Origin: Burkholderiales bacterium
GTDB taxonomy: Bacteria > Pseudomonadota > Gammaproteobacteria > Burkholderiales > Burkholderiaceae_C
NCBI GenBank assembly: GCA_028868825.1
Contig: JAGWTU010000002.1
Coordinates: 1-64,000, forward strand
Length of the DNA: 64,000 bases
Reading direction: 5' to 3'
A program made the translations under genes and the position numbers. The notes below the pieces were generated by a model. It worked only from the letters and a program-made list of their open reading frames with translations, searched no databases and had not been told where the DNA came from. Below, piece by piece: positions 35,624 to 45,624 of the stretch (positions are counted from its first letter, which is position 1; each line of letters opens with the position of its first letter).

Positions 35624-37012
35624 ATGTTTCGATTCGTCAGCCACTGCGTGCGTCGACCTGGGCTGGCCAGTGCTGTGCTCGACGCGCTGGTGGTGATGGC
35701 CGCGGTGATCGGCGCGGTGCTGCTGCGCTCGGGCAGCATCGACGATCTCGTACCGGTGGCCGGCACGCGTGGCTTCTCGCTCGCCGCGGGCATCTTCTTC
35801 ATCAACACCGCCAGCGGTTTCTACGAATCGAGCGGTCCGCGGCGCACCTTCCGCCAGATGCTCGTGCGCTCGGTTCTGGCGCTGGCCGTCGCGCTGCCGC
35901 TGACCTACCTCGTCCTGTCGCTGATGCCGGGCGGTATCGGCCACCACGTGTCGGTCTCGATCGCGGCGATGATCGGCGTCGCCGCCGTGATCGTGCACCG
36001 CGGCTACGAGGCCGCCTCATCGGCCGCCCGGGCGGGTTCCCGCAGCCGCGTCCTGGTCTTCGGCTCGGGCGAGGCCGCGCGGCTGGTCGGCAACACGATC
36101 CGCAGCGCCGACCCCAATGTCGAGATCGTCGGCTACTTCGCCGGCCCGAACGAAAAGGAATCCGCGGTTCCCGGCGAGTTGCTGCTGCCGTCGACGCTGT
36201 CGCTGCTGGAGACCGCACGCCAGCGTCAGGTCGACGAGATCGTCGTCGCGCTGACCGAGCGCCGCTCGGGCAGCATGCCGCTGCGCGAACTGCTGGACTG
36301 CAAGCTGCAGGGCATCAAGGTCTACGACATCAATTCGCATTTCGAGAAGCGCCTGGGGCAGATCCGCATCGATTACGTCTACGCCGGCTGGCTGATCTTC
36401 GGCGACGGCTTCAACCAGGGGTTGGCACGCACCGCGGTGAAGCGACTGTTCGACATCGTCTGTGCTTCGGCACTCATCTTGCTCGCTTCGCCGCTGATGC
36501 TGCTGGCCGCGATCGCGATCCGCCTGGAAAGCCGCGGCTCAGTCATCTACCGCCAGGAGCGTGTGGGCATGGCGGGCGAGAACTTCGTCGTCATCAAGTT
36601 CCGCAGCATGCGCACCGACGCCGAGAAGGACGGCAAGCCGCGCTGGGCCACCGCCGGCGACAACCGCGTCACGCGCGTCGGCCGCATCATCCGCAAGACC
36701 CGCATCGACGAACTGCCCCAGCTCTTCAGCGTCCTGCGCGGCGAGATGAGCCTGGTGGGTCCGCGCCCCGAGCGACCGTTCTTCGTCGACCAGCTGACCC
36801 AGGAGATCCCCTTCTACTCGGTGCGCCACAGCGTCAAGCCCGGCGTCACCGGCTGGGCCCAGGTGCGCTACCAGTACGGGGCCTCGATCGAGGATTCGCA
36901 GGAAAAGCTGCAATACGACCTGTACTACGTCAAGAACCACACGCTGCTGCTCGACCTGCAGATCCTGTGGCAGACGGTCAGCGTCGTGCTCACCGGCAAG
37001 GGCGCGCATTAG
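35624..37012 (+). CDS. XrtA/PEP-CTERM system initiating sugar-phosphate transferase (EpsB type)
   Basis: A 462-residue inner-membrane polyprenyl-phosphate sugar-1-phosphate transferase that starts the repeat unit on undecaprenyl phosphate. Four N-terminal helices, a central CoA-binding-like Rossmann domain (RVLVFGSGEAARLVGNTIRS), and the catalytic bacterial sugar transferase domain from residue ~270: KRLFDIVCASALILLASPLM, VIYRQERVGMAGENF, VIKFRSMRTDAE, IDELPQLFSVLRGEMSLVGP with RPERP, and KPGVTGWAQVRY. This is the XrtA-specific EpsB-like subfamily. AGGAG lies 6-10 bases upstream. It is divergent from prsK across 295 bases. Confidence 0.93.
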   Translation: MFRFVSHCVRRPGLASAVLDALVVMAAVIGAVLLRSGSIDDLVPVAGTRGFSLAAGIFFINTASGFYESSGPRRTFRQMLVRSVLALAVALPLTYLVLSLMPGGIGHHVSVSIAAMIGVAAVIVHRGYEAASSAARAGSRSRVLVFGSGEAARLVGNTIRSADPNVEIVGYFAGPNEKESAVPGELLLPSTLSLLETARQRQVDEIVVALTERRSGSMPLRELLDCKLQGIKVYDINSHFEKRLGQIRIDYVYAGWLIFGDGFNQGLARTAVKRLFDIVCASALILLASPLMLLAAIAIRLESRGSVIYRQERVGMAGENFVVIKFRSMRTDAEKDGKPRWATAGDNRVTRVGRIIRKTRIDELPQLFSVLRGEMSLVGPRPERPFFVDQLTQEIPFYSVRHSVKPGVTGWAQVRYQYGASIEDSQEKLQYDLYYVKNHTLLLDLQILWQTVSVVLTGKGAH

Positions 37013-37217
37013 GCGCCGGCCTCGCCCGGCAACGGCGCGGTGACTTTGCGCGCAGCCTTGCACGCTGCAGCCACTGTCGACACCGACGCGGCGTTGACGG
37101 CATCGATTTCACTATGCAACATCGGTGCGCGTCCGGACTCCCGGCGTCTCCACTTCGCCTGCCGATGACCGCCGTGACTGTCCACGTCCCGTACGCCGCC
37201 TTGCGCCACACCGCCAC

Positions 37218-38585
<1,368 letters not shown>

Positions 38586-38647
38586 CCTGCTCGCCGGGAT
38601 GCGCGCGCAGCGCCGGCCCGGACCTGGAACGCAGAAGCGGAGATCGC

Positions 38648-41419
38648 ATGAATCGAACCCCTGCCCGCTGGGCGCCCTTCCTGATCGCCGCCGCGGCAGC
38701 GCTGGCCGGTTGCCATCGCGAAAGCGCAGTCGACCCGCTGGCCGCCGCCCAGACCGCGTATGCCAAGCAGGACTACGCCGCCGCCGTGATCCGCACCAAG
38801 ACCGTGCTGCAGAAGACGCCCACGAACGGCGCGGCGCGGCTGCTGCTCGGCCAGAGCCTGCTCGCCGCCGGCCAGCCGGCGGCCGCGGCGGTGGAGTTGC
38901 GCAAGGCACTGGAGTTCAACGTGCCGGCGCTGAAGGTCACGCCCCTGCTGGCCAAGGCGATGCTCGAGCAAGGCGACGCCAAGCTGGTCGTGCAGCAGTT
39001 CGGATCGTCGACGCTGGCCGATGCCCAGGCGTCGGCCGACCTGAAGACGACCCTGGCCGCGGCCTATGCCGCGCTGGGTCAGCGCGACAACGCGCTCGAG
39101 GCGGTGCAGTCCGCGCTCAAGGAATGGCCGCAGCACGAGCCGGCCAGCCTGCTGCTGGCGCGGCTGACGGCCGCCGGCGGCAATATCGATGGCGCGATCG
39201 GGCTCATCGACGGGCTGATCCAGAAGAATCCCAAGGACGTCGCCGCCCTGCTGCTCAAGGGCGATCTGCAGCGCCTGGCCAAGAACGACGGCGATGCGGC
39301 ACTCGCGACCTACCGCGCGGCCGAGACTGCCGACCCCGGCTCAGTGGCCGCCCGTGCCGTCGTCGTGACCATGCTGCTCGACCGGCACGACGTCGACGGC
39401 GCGAAGGCCGATTTCGCCAAGCTCAAGGCGGCGCACCCGAACCACCCCGAGACACGGCTGCTCGAAGCCAAGCTCGCCTACCTGGACAAGGACTACGCCA
39501 AGGTCCGCGAGATCTGCACGGCGCTGCTCAAGGCCTACCCAGGCGACGTGCGCGTGCTGCAGCTCGCGGGAGCCGCCGAGTACCGGCTGAATTCGATGAC
39601 GATGGCCGAAACCTACCTGGCCCAGGCGGTCAAGGTCGCGCCGAACCTGATCGCGCCGCGCCAGTTGCTGGCGCAGACCTATCTGCGCACGGGCCAGCCG
39701 AAGAAAGCCGTCGACGTGTTGCGCCCGATCGTCGAGAGCCGGGCACCGGACGCCGCATCGCTGACGCTGACCGGCCAGGCACATCTGCAGGACGGCGACG
39801 CGACCGCGGCCCAGGCCGACTTCGAGCGCGCCGCCAAGATCGACCCGCATTCGACAACCGCGCGCACGGCGCTGGCGCTGGGCGAGCTGTCCAAGGGCAA
39901 TGTCGACGGCGGCTTCGCCGATCTCGAAGCGACGGCGGCGAGCGATGCCGGCATCCGGGCCGACATGGCACTGATCGCGGCGCGGATCCGCACGAAGGAT
40001 CTGCCCGGCGCCTACAAGGCGATCGACGCGCTCGAGAAGAAGGAGCCGAACAAGCCGATCGCTGCCGCGCTGCGCGGCACCCTGCAGTTGCGCAGCATGG
40101 ACACCGCCGCGGCGACGGCCAGCTTCCAGAAGGCGCTGACGCTCGATCCCCATTACTTTCCGGCCACGGCGGGCCTGGCCGCGGTCGACATGGCCAGCGG
40201 CAATCCGCAGGCGGCGCAGAAGCGATTCGAGGATCTGCTGCAGTCCGAGCCGCGCAACACGCGTGCGATGGCGGCGCTGGCCGAGTTGAAGGCCCGCAGC
40301 GGTGCACCCAAGGCCGACGTGATCAAGGTGTTCGACAACGCGATCAAGGCCGGACCGTCCGAGGTCGCGCCGCGGGTCCTGCTCGTCAACTACCTGCTCT
40401 CGCAACAGGACGCCAAGTCGGCAGTGACGGCGGCGCAGGCCGCGTTGGCGGCGATCCCGAACAACCCCGAGATCACCGACCGCCTCGGCGCCGCGCAGCT
40501 CGCCGCCGGTCAGTACCAGCAGGCCGTGAGCACCTACGGCCAGATCGCTCTCGCCCGACCCGAGGCGGCCGAGCCGCTGATGCACATGGCCGAAGCGCAG
40601 ATCGCGGCCAAGGATTACGACGGCGCGCAGGCGACGTTCGATCAGGCGCTGAAGGTCAAGCCCGGATTCATGCCGGCGCGGCGCGGCCTGGCGGCCCTGG
40701 CCGTCGTCCGCAAGCGCTACCCGCAGGCCTTGGCCCTCGTGCACGACATGCAGCATGACCAGCCCAAGGACCCGCTGCCGTACGCGCTCGAAGCCGAGAT
40801 CCAGAGCGTGAGCGGCCATGCCGACGCGGCGCCGCCGCTGCTGCGCAAGGCGCTCGATCTCGGCGGTGGCTCCGAGATCGCCGTCCGCTACCACCGCGCC
40901 CTGCTGGCCGCGGGCCGCAAGGATGAGGCGGCGCGGCTGGCCGAGAGCTGGCTCAAGGACCATGCGCGCGATGCCAGCTTCCTCTACTACGCCGGCGATG
41001 TCGCCCTTGCCGCCAAGGACTACGCGGGTGCCGAGGCGAACTACCGCAAGGTGCTCGAGATCCAGCCCGACAACGCGCTGGCGCTGAACAACGTCGCCTG
41101 GCTGATGGCGCGCGATGGCCGCCCCGGCGCCGCGGCCCTGGCCGAACGCGCCAACGAGTTGCTGCCCGACCGCGCCCCGTTGATGGACACCTGGGCCTGG
41201 GCGCTGGCGGTCGAGAAGCAGTTGCCGCGCGCCATCGACCTGCAGAAGAAGGCGATCAACAAGGCGCCCGAGAACATGGACCTGCACCTCACGCTGGCCA
41301 AGATCTACCTCAAGAACGGCGACAAGGATCGCGCCCGCGCCGAGCTGAATCAGCTGGCCAAGCTGGGCGACCGTTACGGCGCGCAGGGCGAGGTCGCGGA
41401 GCTGATGAAGACGCTCTGA
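38648..41419 (+). CDS. second PrsT-like TPR lipoprotein
   Basis: A 923-residue TPR protein, almost the same length as the PrsT at 30346-33114 and built the same way. The lipoprotein signal ends in AALAGC (Cys22). Then come long TPR arrays such as AAVIRTKTVLQKTPTNGAAR, GSVAARAVVVTMLLDRHD, AEANYRKVLEIQPDNALALN and NVAWLMARDGRPG, ending GDRYGAQGEVAELMKTL against GGRYSYQSQVTDLLKGL in the other copy. It follows prsR by 62 bases on the same strand. The two are clear paralogues that have diverged substantially. Confidence 0.9.
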   Translation: MNRTPARWAPFLIAAAAALAGCHRESAVDPLAAAQTAYAKQDYAAAVIRTKTVLQKTPTNGAARLLLGQSLLAAGQPAAAAVELRKALEFNVPALKVTPLLAKAMLEQGDAKLVVQQFGSSTLADAQASADLKTTLAAAYAALGQRDNALEAVQSALKEWPQHEPASLLLARLTAAGGNIDGAIGLIDGLIQKNPKDVAALLLKGDLQRLAKNDGDAALATYRAAETADPGSVAARAVVVTMLLDRHDVDGAKADFAKLKAAHPNHPETRLLEAKLAYLDKDYAKVREICTALLKAYPGDVRVLQLAGAAEYRLNSMTMAETYLAQAVKVAPNLIAPRQLLAQTYLRTGQPKKAVDVLRPIVESRAPDAASLTLTGQAHLQDGDATAAQADFERAAKIDPHSTTARTALALGELSKGNVDGGFADLEATAASDAGIRADMALIAARIRTKDLPGAYKAIDALEKKEPNKPIAAALRGTLQLRSMDTAAATASFQKALTLDPHYFPATAGLAAVDMASGNPQAAQKRFEDLLQSEPRNTRAMAALAELKARSGAPKADVIKVFDNAIKAGPSEVAPRVLLVNYLLSQQDAKSAVTAAQAALAAIPNNPEITDRLGAAQLAAGQYQQAVSTYGQIALARPEAAEPLMHMAEAQIAAKDYDGAQATFDQALKVKPGFMPARRGLAALAVVRKRYPQALALVHDMQHDQPKDPLPYALEAEIQSVSGHADAAPPLLRKALDLGGGSEIAVRYHRALLAAGRKDEAARLAESWLKDHARDASFLYYAGDVALAAKDYAGAEANYRKVLEIQPDNALALNNVAWLMARDGRPGAAALAERANELLPDRAPLMDTWAWALAVEKQLPRAIDLQKKAINKAPENMDLHLTLAKIYLKNGDKDRARAELNQLAKLGDRYGAQGEVAELMKTL

Positions 41420-41448
41420 CGCGGTGCGCCGACAGTTAGCATCGGGCC

Positions 41449-42714
41449 ATGACGAAGCAGTTGCGGGTCTGGCTCGGTCATCGCTGGCGCCTGGGCATGC
41501 GCCGGGCTCTGGCCGCGCTGCCGGCATCGGCACGCTTCGGTCTTTATCGCAGCCTGATCGATTGTCGGACGCGGTTGGACGACGCCTACGAATTCAAGAT
41601 CGCGCAGACCCGCGAAGAGCTCGAATCGTGCTTCTCGCTGCTGCACGACGCGTATGTCGCCAGCGGTTTCATGAAGCCGCATCCTTCGGGCCTGCGCGTC
41701 ACGCCGTACCACGCGTTGCCGACGACGACGACGCTTTGCGCGAAATTCGCCGGCCAGGTCGTCGGCACGCTGTCCATCGTGCGCGACGGGGTGTTCGGCT
41801 TCCCGATGCAGTCGGCCTTCGATATCTCGGGTGTGCGCGCGCGCGAGGGACGGATCGCCGAGATCTCGGCGCTGGCCATCCACCCGTCCTACCGCCAGAC
41901 CGGCGGCACGATCCTCTTCCCGCTGATGAAGTTCATGTACGAGTACTGCACGCGTTTCTTCGACACGCGCCACCTCGTCATCGCCGTCAATCCGAACCGC
42001 ATCGAGATGTACGAGTCGCTGCTGTTCTTCCAGCGGCTGCAGACGCAGGTCGTCGACCGCTACGACTTTGCCAATGGCGCACCCGCGGTCGGCGCGACCC
42101 TGGATCTCCACGAGGCACCCGAGGTGTTCAAGCGCGCCTATGACGGCAAGTCGCAGCGGCGCAATCTGTATCGCTATTTCGTCGACCTCGAGCTGCCGCA
42201 GATCCGATTCCCCGATCGCACCTGGGCAGTCAGCAACGATCCGATCCTCACGCCGATGCTGGTCGACTATTTCTTCAACCAGCGCACGCAGGGTTTCGCG
42301 GCGCTGGACCCTCGACGCCGGCGGCTGCTGCACTCGATCTACGCCGGTCCCGAGTGGCAGGCGATCCTGCCGCCGCTGGGCGAACAAACCGACTTCGGCG
42401 GCGGGCTGCGCCGCAATCCCCGCTTCACGTTCAAATGCAGCGGGATGATGACGCCGATCGATGAACCCGGCGCCCCGCGCGAACTGACGATCGTCGAGAT
42501 CTCGAACCAGGGATTCCAGGCCCGCAGCGGCGAGCCGCTGCGCCGCGGCCAACAATTCACGGTGCGCGCCGAACTCGGGGCCGGCATCTGCACGAGCGTC
42601 TCGGCCATGGCGGTGCGCACGCTCACGCGCGATGGCGAGCAGTTGTTCGGTTGCAAGGTACTCGAGGCCGACGAATCCTGGCGCAACTGCCTGGCCTGGC
42701 TTGAAGGAGCTTGA
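41449..42714 (+). CDS. FeeM-like acyltransferase fused to a C-terminal PilZ domain
   Basis: A 421-residue two-domain protein. Residues ~45-220 are a GNAT/FeeM-like acyltransferase, the group of N-acyl amino acid synthases related to LuxI-type autoinducer synthases: SCFSLLHDAYVASGFMKP, AEISALAIHPSYRQTGG, VIAVNPNRIEMYESLLFF. The C-terminal ~100 residues form a PilZ domain with RRNPR (residues 321-325, RxxxR) and EISNQG (350-355), the sites that bind cyclic di-GMP; position one is Glu rather than the usual Asp/Asn. This would place acyl transfer under cyclic di-GMP control. It follows the second PrsT-like gene by 29 bases and the protease gene by 4. Confidence 0.82.
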   Translation: MTKQLRVWLGHRWRLGMRRALAALPASARFGLYRSLIDCRTRLDDAYEFKIAQTREELESCFSLLHDAYVASGFMKPHPSGLRVTPYHALPTTTTLCAKFAGQVVGTLSIVRDGVFGFPMQSAFDISGVRAREGRIAEISALAIHPSYRQTGGTILFPLMKFMYEYCTRFFDTRHLVIAVNPNRIEMYESLLFFQRLQTQVVDRYDFANGAPAVGATLDLHEAPEVFKRAYDGKSQRRNLYRYFVDLELPQIRFPDRTWAVSNDPILTPMLVDYFFNQRTQGFAALDPRRRRLLHSIYAGPEWQAILPPLGEQTDFGGGLRRNPRFTFKCSGMMTPIDEPGAPRELTIVEISNQGFQARSGEPLRRGQQFTVRAELGAGICTSVSAMAVRTLTRDGEQLFGCKVLEADESWRNCLAWLEGA

Positions 42715-42718
42715 AACC

Positions 42719-43501
42719 ATGCATTCCACGACCCACCCCTGGCAACGCGTCTGGACGCGCCGCGCCCTCCTCGCCGCGCTCTCGCTGGCGGCCGCGGGCG
42801 CACGCGCCGACCTCAGCGCGCTGATCGACGGCACCCGGCCCTCGGTACTGCCGGTCGGCACCTACGACGCCCTGGGAAGCCCACGCTTCAATTTCCGCGG
42901 CAGCGGTTTCATCGTCGACGATGGCACCCTGCTGGTCACGAACGCCCATGTGCTGCCCGAGCCGGACACCTCACCGGTGCCGCAGTTGGCCGTCCTTGCA
43001 AGCAAGGCCGGCGGCGCGCTCGAGCCGCGGATGGCGACTCTGGTGTCGGTCGACCGCATCCACGACCTGGCGTTGCTGCGCCTGGACGGCGCACCCTTGC
43101 CGGCGCTGCGGCTGGCCGCCCCGGGCTCGGTGCACGAGGGGATGGACATCGCGTTGATGGGCTTTCCGATCGGTGGTGTCCTGGGCTATTCGCTGGTGAC
43201 GCACCACGGCATCGTCGCCTCGATCACCTCGATCGCCCTGCCCTCGCTCAATGCGCATCAGCTCGACGCGCGCGCGCTGGCGCGGCTGCGCGAGGGTCCG
43301 TTTCCCGTCTATCAGCTCGACGCCACCGCCTACCCCGGGAACAGCGGTGGCCCGTTGGTCGACGCCCGCACCGGCGATGTGATCGGCATCGTCAACATGG
43401 TTTTGGTTCACGGGACTCGGGAGTCGGCACTGACCAACCCGACCGGCATCACCTACGCGATTCCGATCTCGTTCGTGCAGACGCTGATCAAGGAGCGCTA
43501 G
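42719..43501 (+). CDS. exported trypsin-like serine protease
   Basis: A 260-residue S1-family protease with a signal peptide (RRALLAALSLAAAGARA). The full catalytic triad is present: His77 in VTNAHVLP, Asp116 in IHDLALLRL and Ser209 in YPGNSGGPLVD. No PDZ domain follows, so it is shorter than DegP/HtrA proteins and resembles stand-alone periplasmic proteases. ATG 42719 starts four bases after the FeeM-PilZ stop, so the two are probably co-transcribed with the upstream PrsT-like gene. A role in processing exported proteins of the PEP-CTERM system is a guess from position. Confidence 0.85.
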   Translation: MHSTTHPWQRVWTRRALLAALSLAAAGARADLSALIDGTRPSVLPVGTYDALGSPRFNFRGSGFIVDDGTLLVTNAHVLPEPDTSPVPQLAVLASKAGGALEPRMATLVSVDRIHDLALLRLDGAPLPALRLAAPGSVHEGMDIALMGFPIGGVLGYSLVTHHGIVASITSIALPSLNAHQLDARALARLREGPFPVYQLDATAYPGNSGGPLVDARTGDVIGIVNMVLVHGTRESALTNPTGITYAIPISFVQTLIKER

Positions 43502-43569
43502 GCCCGCCGGCATCTGGCCGCCGCCATCCTGCATATTCCCAGGCTGGCGGTCGACGGCTCGGCCCGGCC

Positions 43570-44322
43570 TCAGTTGACGGCGTCGGAAGCGGCCTTCTGG
43601 ACGCGCATCAGTCGTGCGACGATGCCTTCCTCTTCCTGCGCGGTGAACGCCAGCGGATAGAGGGTGCGGTCGGTGGCGGTGAATTCGGGCCGCCCACCGA
43701 GTTCGCGGATCTGGGCCGCGATGTAGTCGAAATCGATCCCCAGCAGGACGGCCGGTGCATTGACGGACCGGTTCATGCGCTCGGTACCGATGACGCGGGC
43801 ACCCAGCATGCGCTCGTAGTAGCGCACGTGACGGGGGTTGACCTCCATCACCAAGGCTTCATAGCCGCGCAACCGATGCGCGACGAGGTAGGCGACGTGG
43901 AATAGACCGGCCAGCACGCGCTTGGTGCCGGCCACGGGGTCGACCGCCAGCTTGGTGAACTCGCAGACGCGCACATGCGCTTCGCGCAGCGTGGCGATCT
44001 CGAATGCAAACGCGTCCTCGCAGTTCATCCCTTCGGCGCTGTCGAGTCCGACGGTGATCGTGCCGATGACGTGTTCGCCCTCGATCGCGGTCAGCGTCGT
44101 GCGGTTGGCGGTCTGGTTGGCCGGCAAGGTCACGCGCTGGTAGCCGCGCCAGCCATAGCGGTCCTGGAGCAGCGAGTTGGTCGACTGACGGACGACGAAC
44201 GAATCGGCCGACTCGATGGTGAACTGTCGCTCGCTCGGGTCGATGCGACCGTATCCCGTGAACGCACCGAACTGGCTGTGTCGAGGCTCGAGCGGCGCGG
44301 CGATCAGGGTGGTGGGCTGCAT
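43570..44322 (-). CDS. FeeM-like N-acyl amino acid synthase / exosortase-associated acyltransferase
   Basis: A 250-residue acyltransferase with the FeeM / LuxI-like GNAT fold. It shares the core signature with the protein at 41449 (CEFTKLAVDP here, AEISALAIHP there) and has VMEVNPRHVRYYERML-like features and TLTAIEGEHVIGTITVGLDS. It has no PilZ domain. Related enzymes join long-chain fatty acyl groups to amino acids, and one subgroup recurs beside exosortases. ATG 44322 is chosen because the upstream in-frame stretch is unlike the family. A 19-base palindrome lies 118 bases upstream. Confidence 0.82.
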   Translation of the reverse strand: MQPTTLIAAPLEPRHSQFGAFTGYGRIDPSERQFTIESADSFVVRQSTNSLLQDRYGWRGYQRVTLPANQTANRTTLTAIEGEHVIGTITVGLDSAEGMNCEDAFAFEIATLREAHVRVCEFTKLAVDPVAGTKRVLAGLFHVAYLVAHRLRGYEALVMEVNPRHVRYYERMLGARVIGTERMNRSVNAPAVLLGIDFDYIAAQIRELGGRPEFTATDRTLYPLAFTAQEEEGIVARLMRVQKAASDAVN

Positions 44323-44439
44323 GGGAACTCTGAAACCGTGTCGGTTACTGAAGCCGTAGTCTGCCAAAGGGGATGGCCGGCAGGTGTATCCAAACTTAAG
44401 CCGCCCCCCCGAATGCGCGATACGTGTTCCCGATTGTCG

Positions 44440-44458
44440 CAAGTACTGTAAGCACTTG
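44440..44458. promoter_or_regulatory. 19-base palindrome upstream of the FeeM-like gene
   Basis: CAAGTACTGTAAGCACTTG is a dyad with 8-base arms (7 of 8 paired) around a 3-base centre. It lies in the intergenic region 118 bases before ATG 44322, where an operator is expected. The size and symmetry fit a dimeric regulator such as a LuxR-, TetR- or GntR-type protein. No regulator is identified. Confidence 0.4.
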
Positions 44459-44477
44459 TTACAAACCGCCCTCGCTT

Positions 44478-44500
44478 CCGTCGCCGAGGTGAGGCGACGG
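44478..44500 (-). terminator. hairpin after the nucleotidyltransferase gene
   Basis: A perfect 8-base stem (44478-44485 with 44493-44500) and a 7-base loop lie 24 bases after the stop at 44524. No T run follows on the minus strand, so it may slow or protect transcripts rather than terminate them alone. Confidence 0.4.
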
Positions 44501-44523
44501 CAAGACATGGAGTGTATTGCGTC

Positions 44524-45624
44524 CTAGACGGGCGCCTGTTGGTCGCCCGGATGAGGCGCCGCAAAGCGCCGCATCCACGCCTTGCGCGCCAGGTGCGGCA
44601 CGATCTGGTACCAGGGCATGCGCAGCCCATGCGAGCGCACGTAAAGCAACCAGCGCGCCGTCGCGGTGAGCGGCGAGTCGCAAGCCGGATGGTCTGGACG
44701 CAGCGCGAGGCGCAGCAGCGCGGCCATCGAGGTGCGGCGCAGCCAGCCCGGCCGCTGCGCCTGCAGCGCCGCGGCGGCAGCGGCCGGCACGGGCGTGGCG
44801 AGCAGGCGGCGCGCCTGCTCGGTGGCCTGATACAGCGACGTCTGCAGCCCGAGTTCGATCGCGCGCTCGACCAGGCGGGGCCAGAAGGCGGGGTCGGCGC
44901 CGAATTCGCGAGTCAAGGCGTCGAAATCGAGCAGGTCGCGCAGCCCCGCCGAGTAGTCGCCGTCCTGCAACAGATGCACGACGCCGTGCAGCACCATGTC
45001 CTCGGGGGCCAGCACCCACAGGCCGCGCGGCGATGCGAGCGGCCGCGCGCGCTCGAACAGCCGCGCCGCGTCGACCGCGAAACGCGACGTCGGCGGCGTG
45101 ATCGTGTGGTGCAGGTCGAGCGCCGTGCCGCGCGCCACATGCTGCATCGGCGGCACCTCGTGCATCCAGTCGCGGTAATAGCGCTCGTCGTAGGGATCCA
45201 GCGGCGCCGCGTACCAGCCCGCTGCGAACAGCGCCGCCTCGGCGGCGCGCAGTTGCGCCGCCGGCACCATGACATCGACATCGGTGAACAAGCGCGCCTG
45301 CCCCGCCCGCAGGCCGGCGAGCATGTAGGCCGCCCCCTTGAGCAGGATCACCGGCCCCGGCATCGCAGCCAGCGCCTGGCCGATGCAGCCGGCCTCCCAC
45401 AGCGTCTGGTCGACCTGGCGCCGGCCCTGCTCGAGCGCATTGTGCAAATGCACCCTGGGACGCGCCGGCACGCCCTCGATCCAGCCGCGCTCGACGTACA
45501 GCAGGGCCAGGCGAGGCGCCAGCCGCGCGCAGCGCGCCTGGCTCAGCAGCGATTCCCATTGCGCCGGGCTCAGCTCGGGCGGCGCGGCGGCGGTCCACAG
45601 GCCCGAGAGCAGGTCCCCCTTCAT
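44524..45624 (-). CDS. nucleotidyltransferase-like protein of the HPr-rel-A cluster
   Basis: A 366-residue protein of the uncharacterised nucleotidyltransferase family (NTP_transf_5 type). The catalytic block is visible: GPVILLKGAAYML then LFTDVDVMVPAAQL, with the DxD metal site in TDVDVMV, and a later Asp in ALDLHHTI. The C-terminal part is helical with no motif I recognise. These proteins sit beside HprK-related kinases and PqqD-like proteins in several proteobacteria; the target is unknown, but transfer of a nucleotide to a protein or small molecule fits the fold. ATG 45624 overlaps the kinase stop by 4 bases (ATGA). Confidence 0.8.
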   Translation of the reverse strand: MKGDLLSGLWTAAAPPELSPAQWESLLSQARCARLAPRLALLYVERGWIEGVPARPRVHLHNALEQGRRQVDQTLWEAGCIGQALAAMPGPVILLKGAAYMLAGLRAGQARLFTDVDVMVPAAQLRAAEAALFAAGWYAAPLDPYDERYYRDWMHEVPPMQHVARGTALDLHHTITPPTSRFAVDAARLFERARPLASPRGLWVLAPEDMVLHGVVHLLQDGDYSAGLRDLLDFDALTREFGADPAFWPRLVERAIELGLQTSLYQATEQARRLLATPVPAAAAAALQAQRPGWLRRTSMAALLRLALRPDHPACDSPLTATARWLLYVRSHGLRMPWYQIVPHLARKAWMRRFAAPHPGDQQAPV

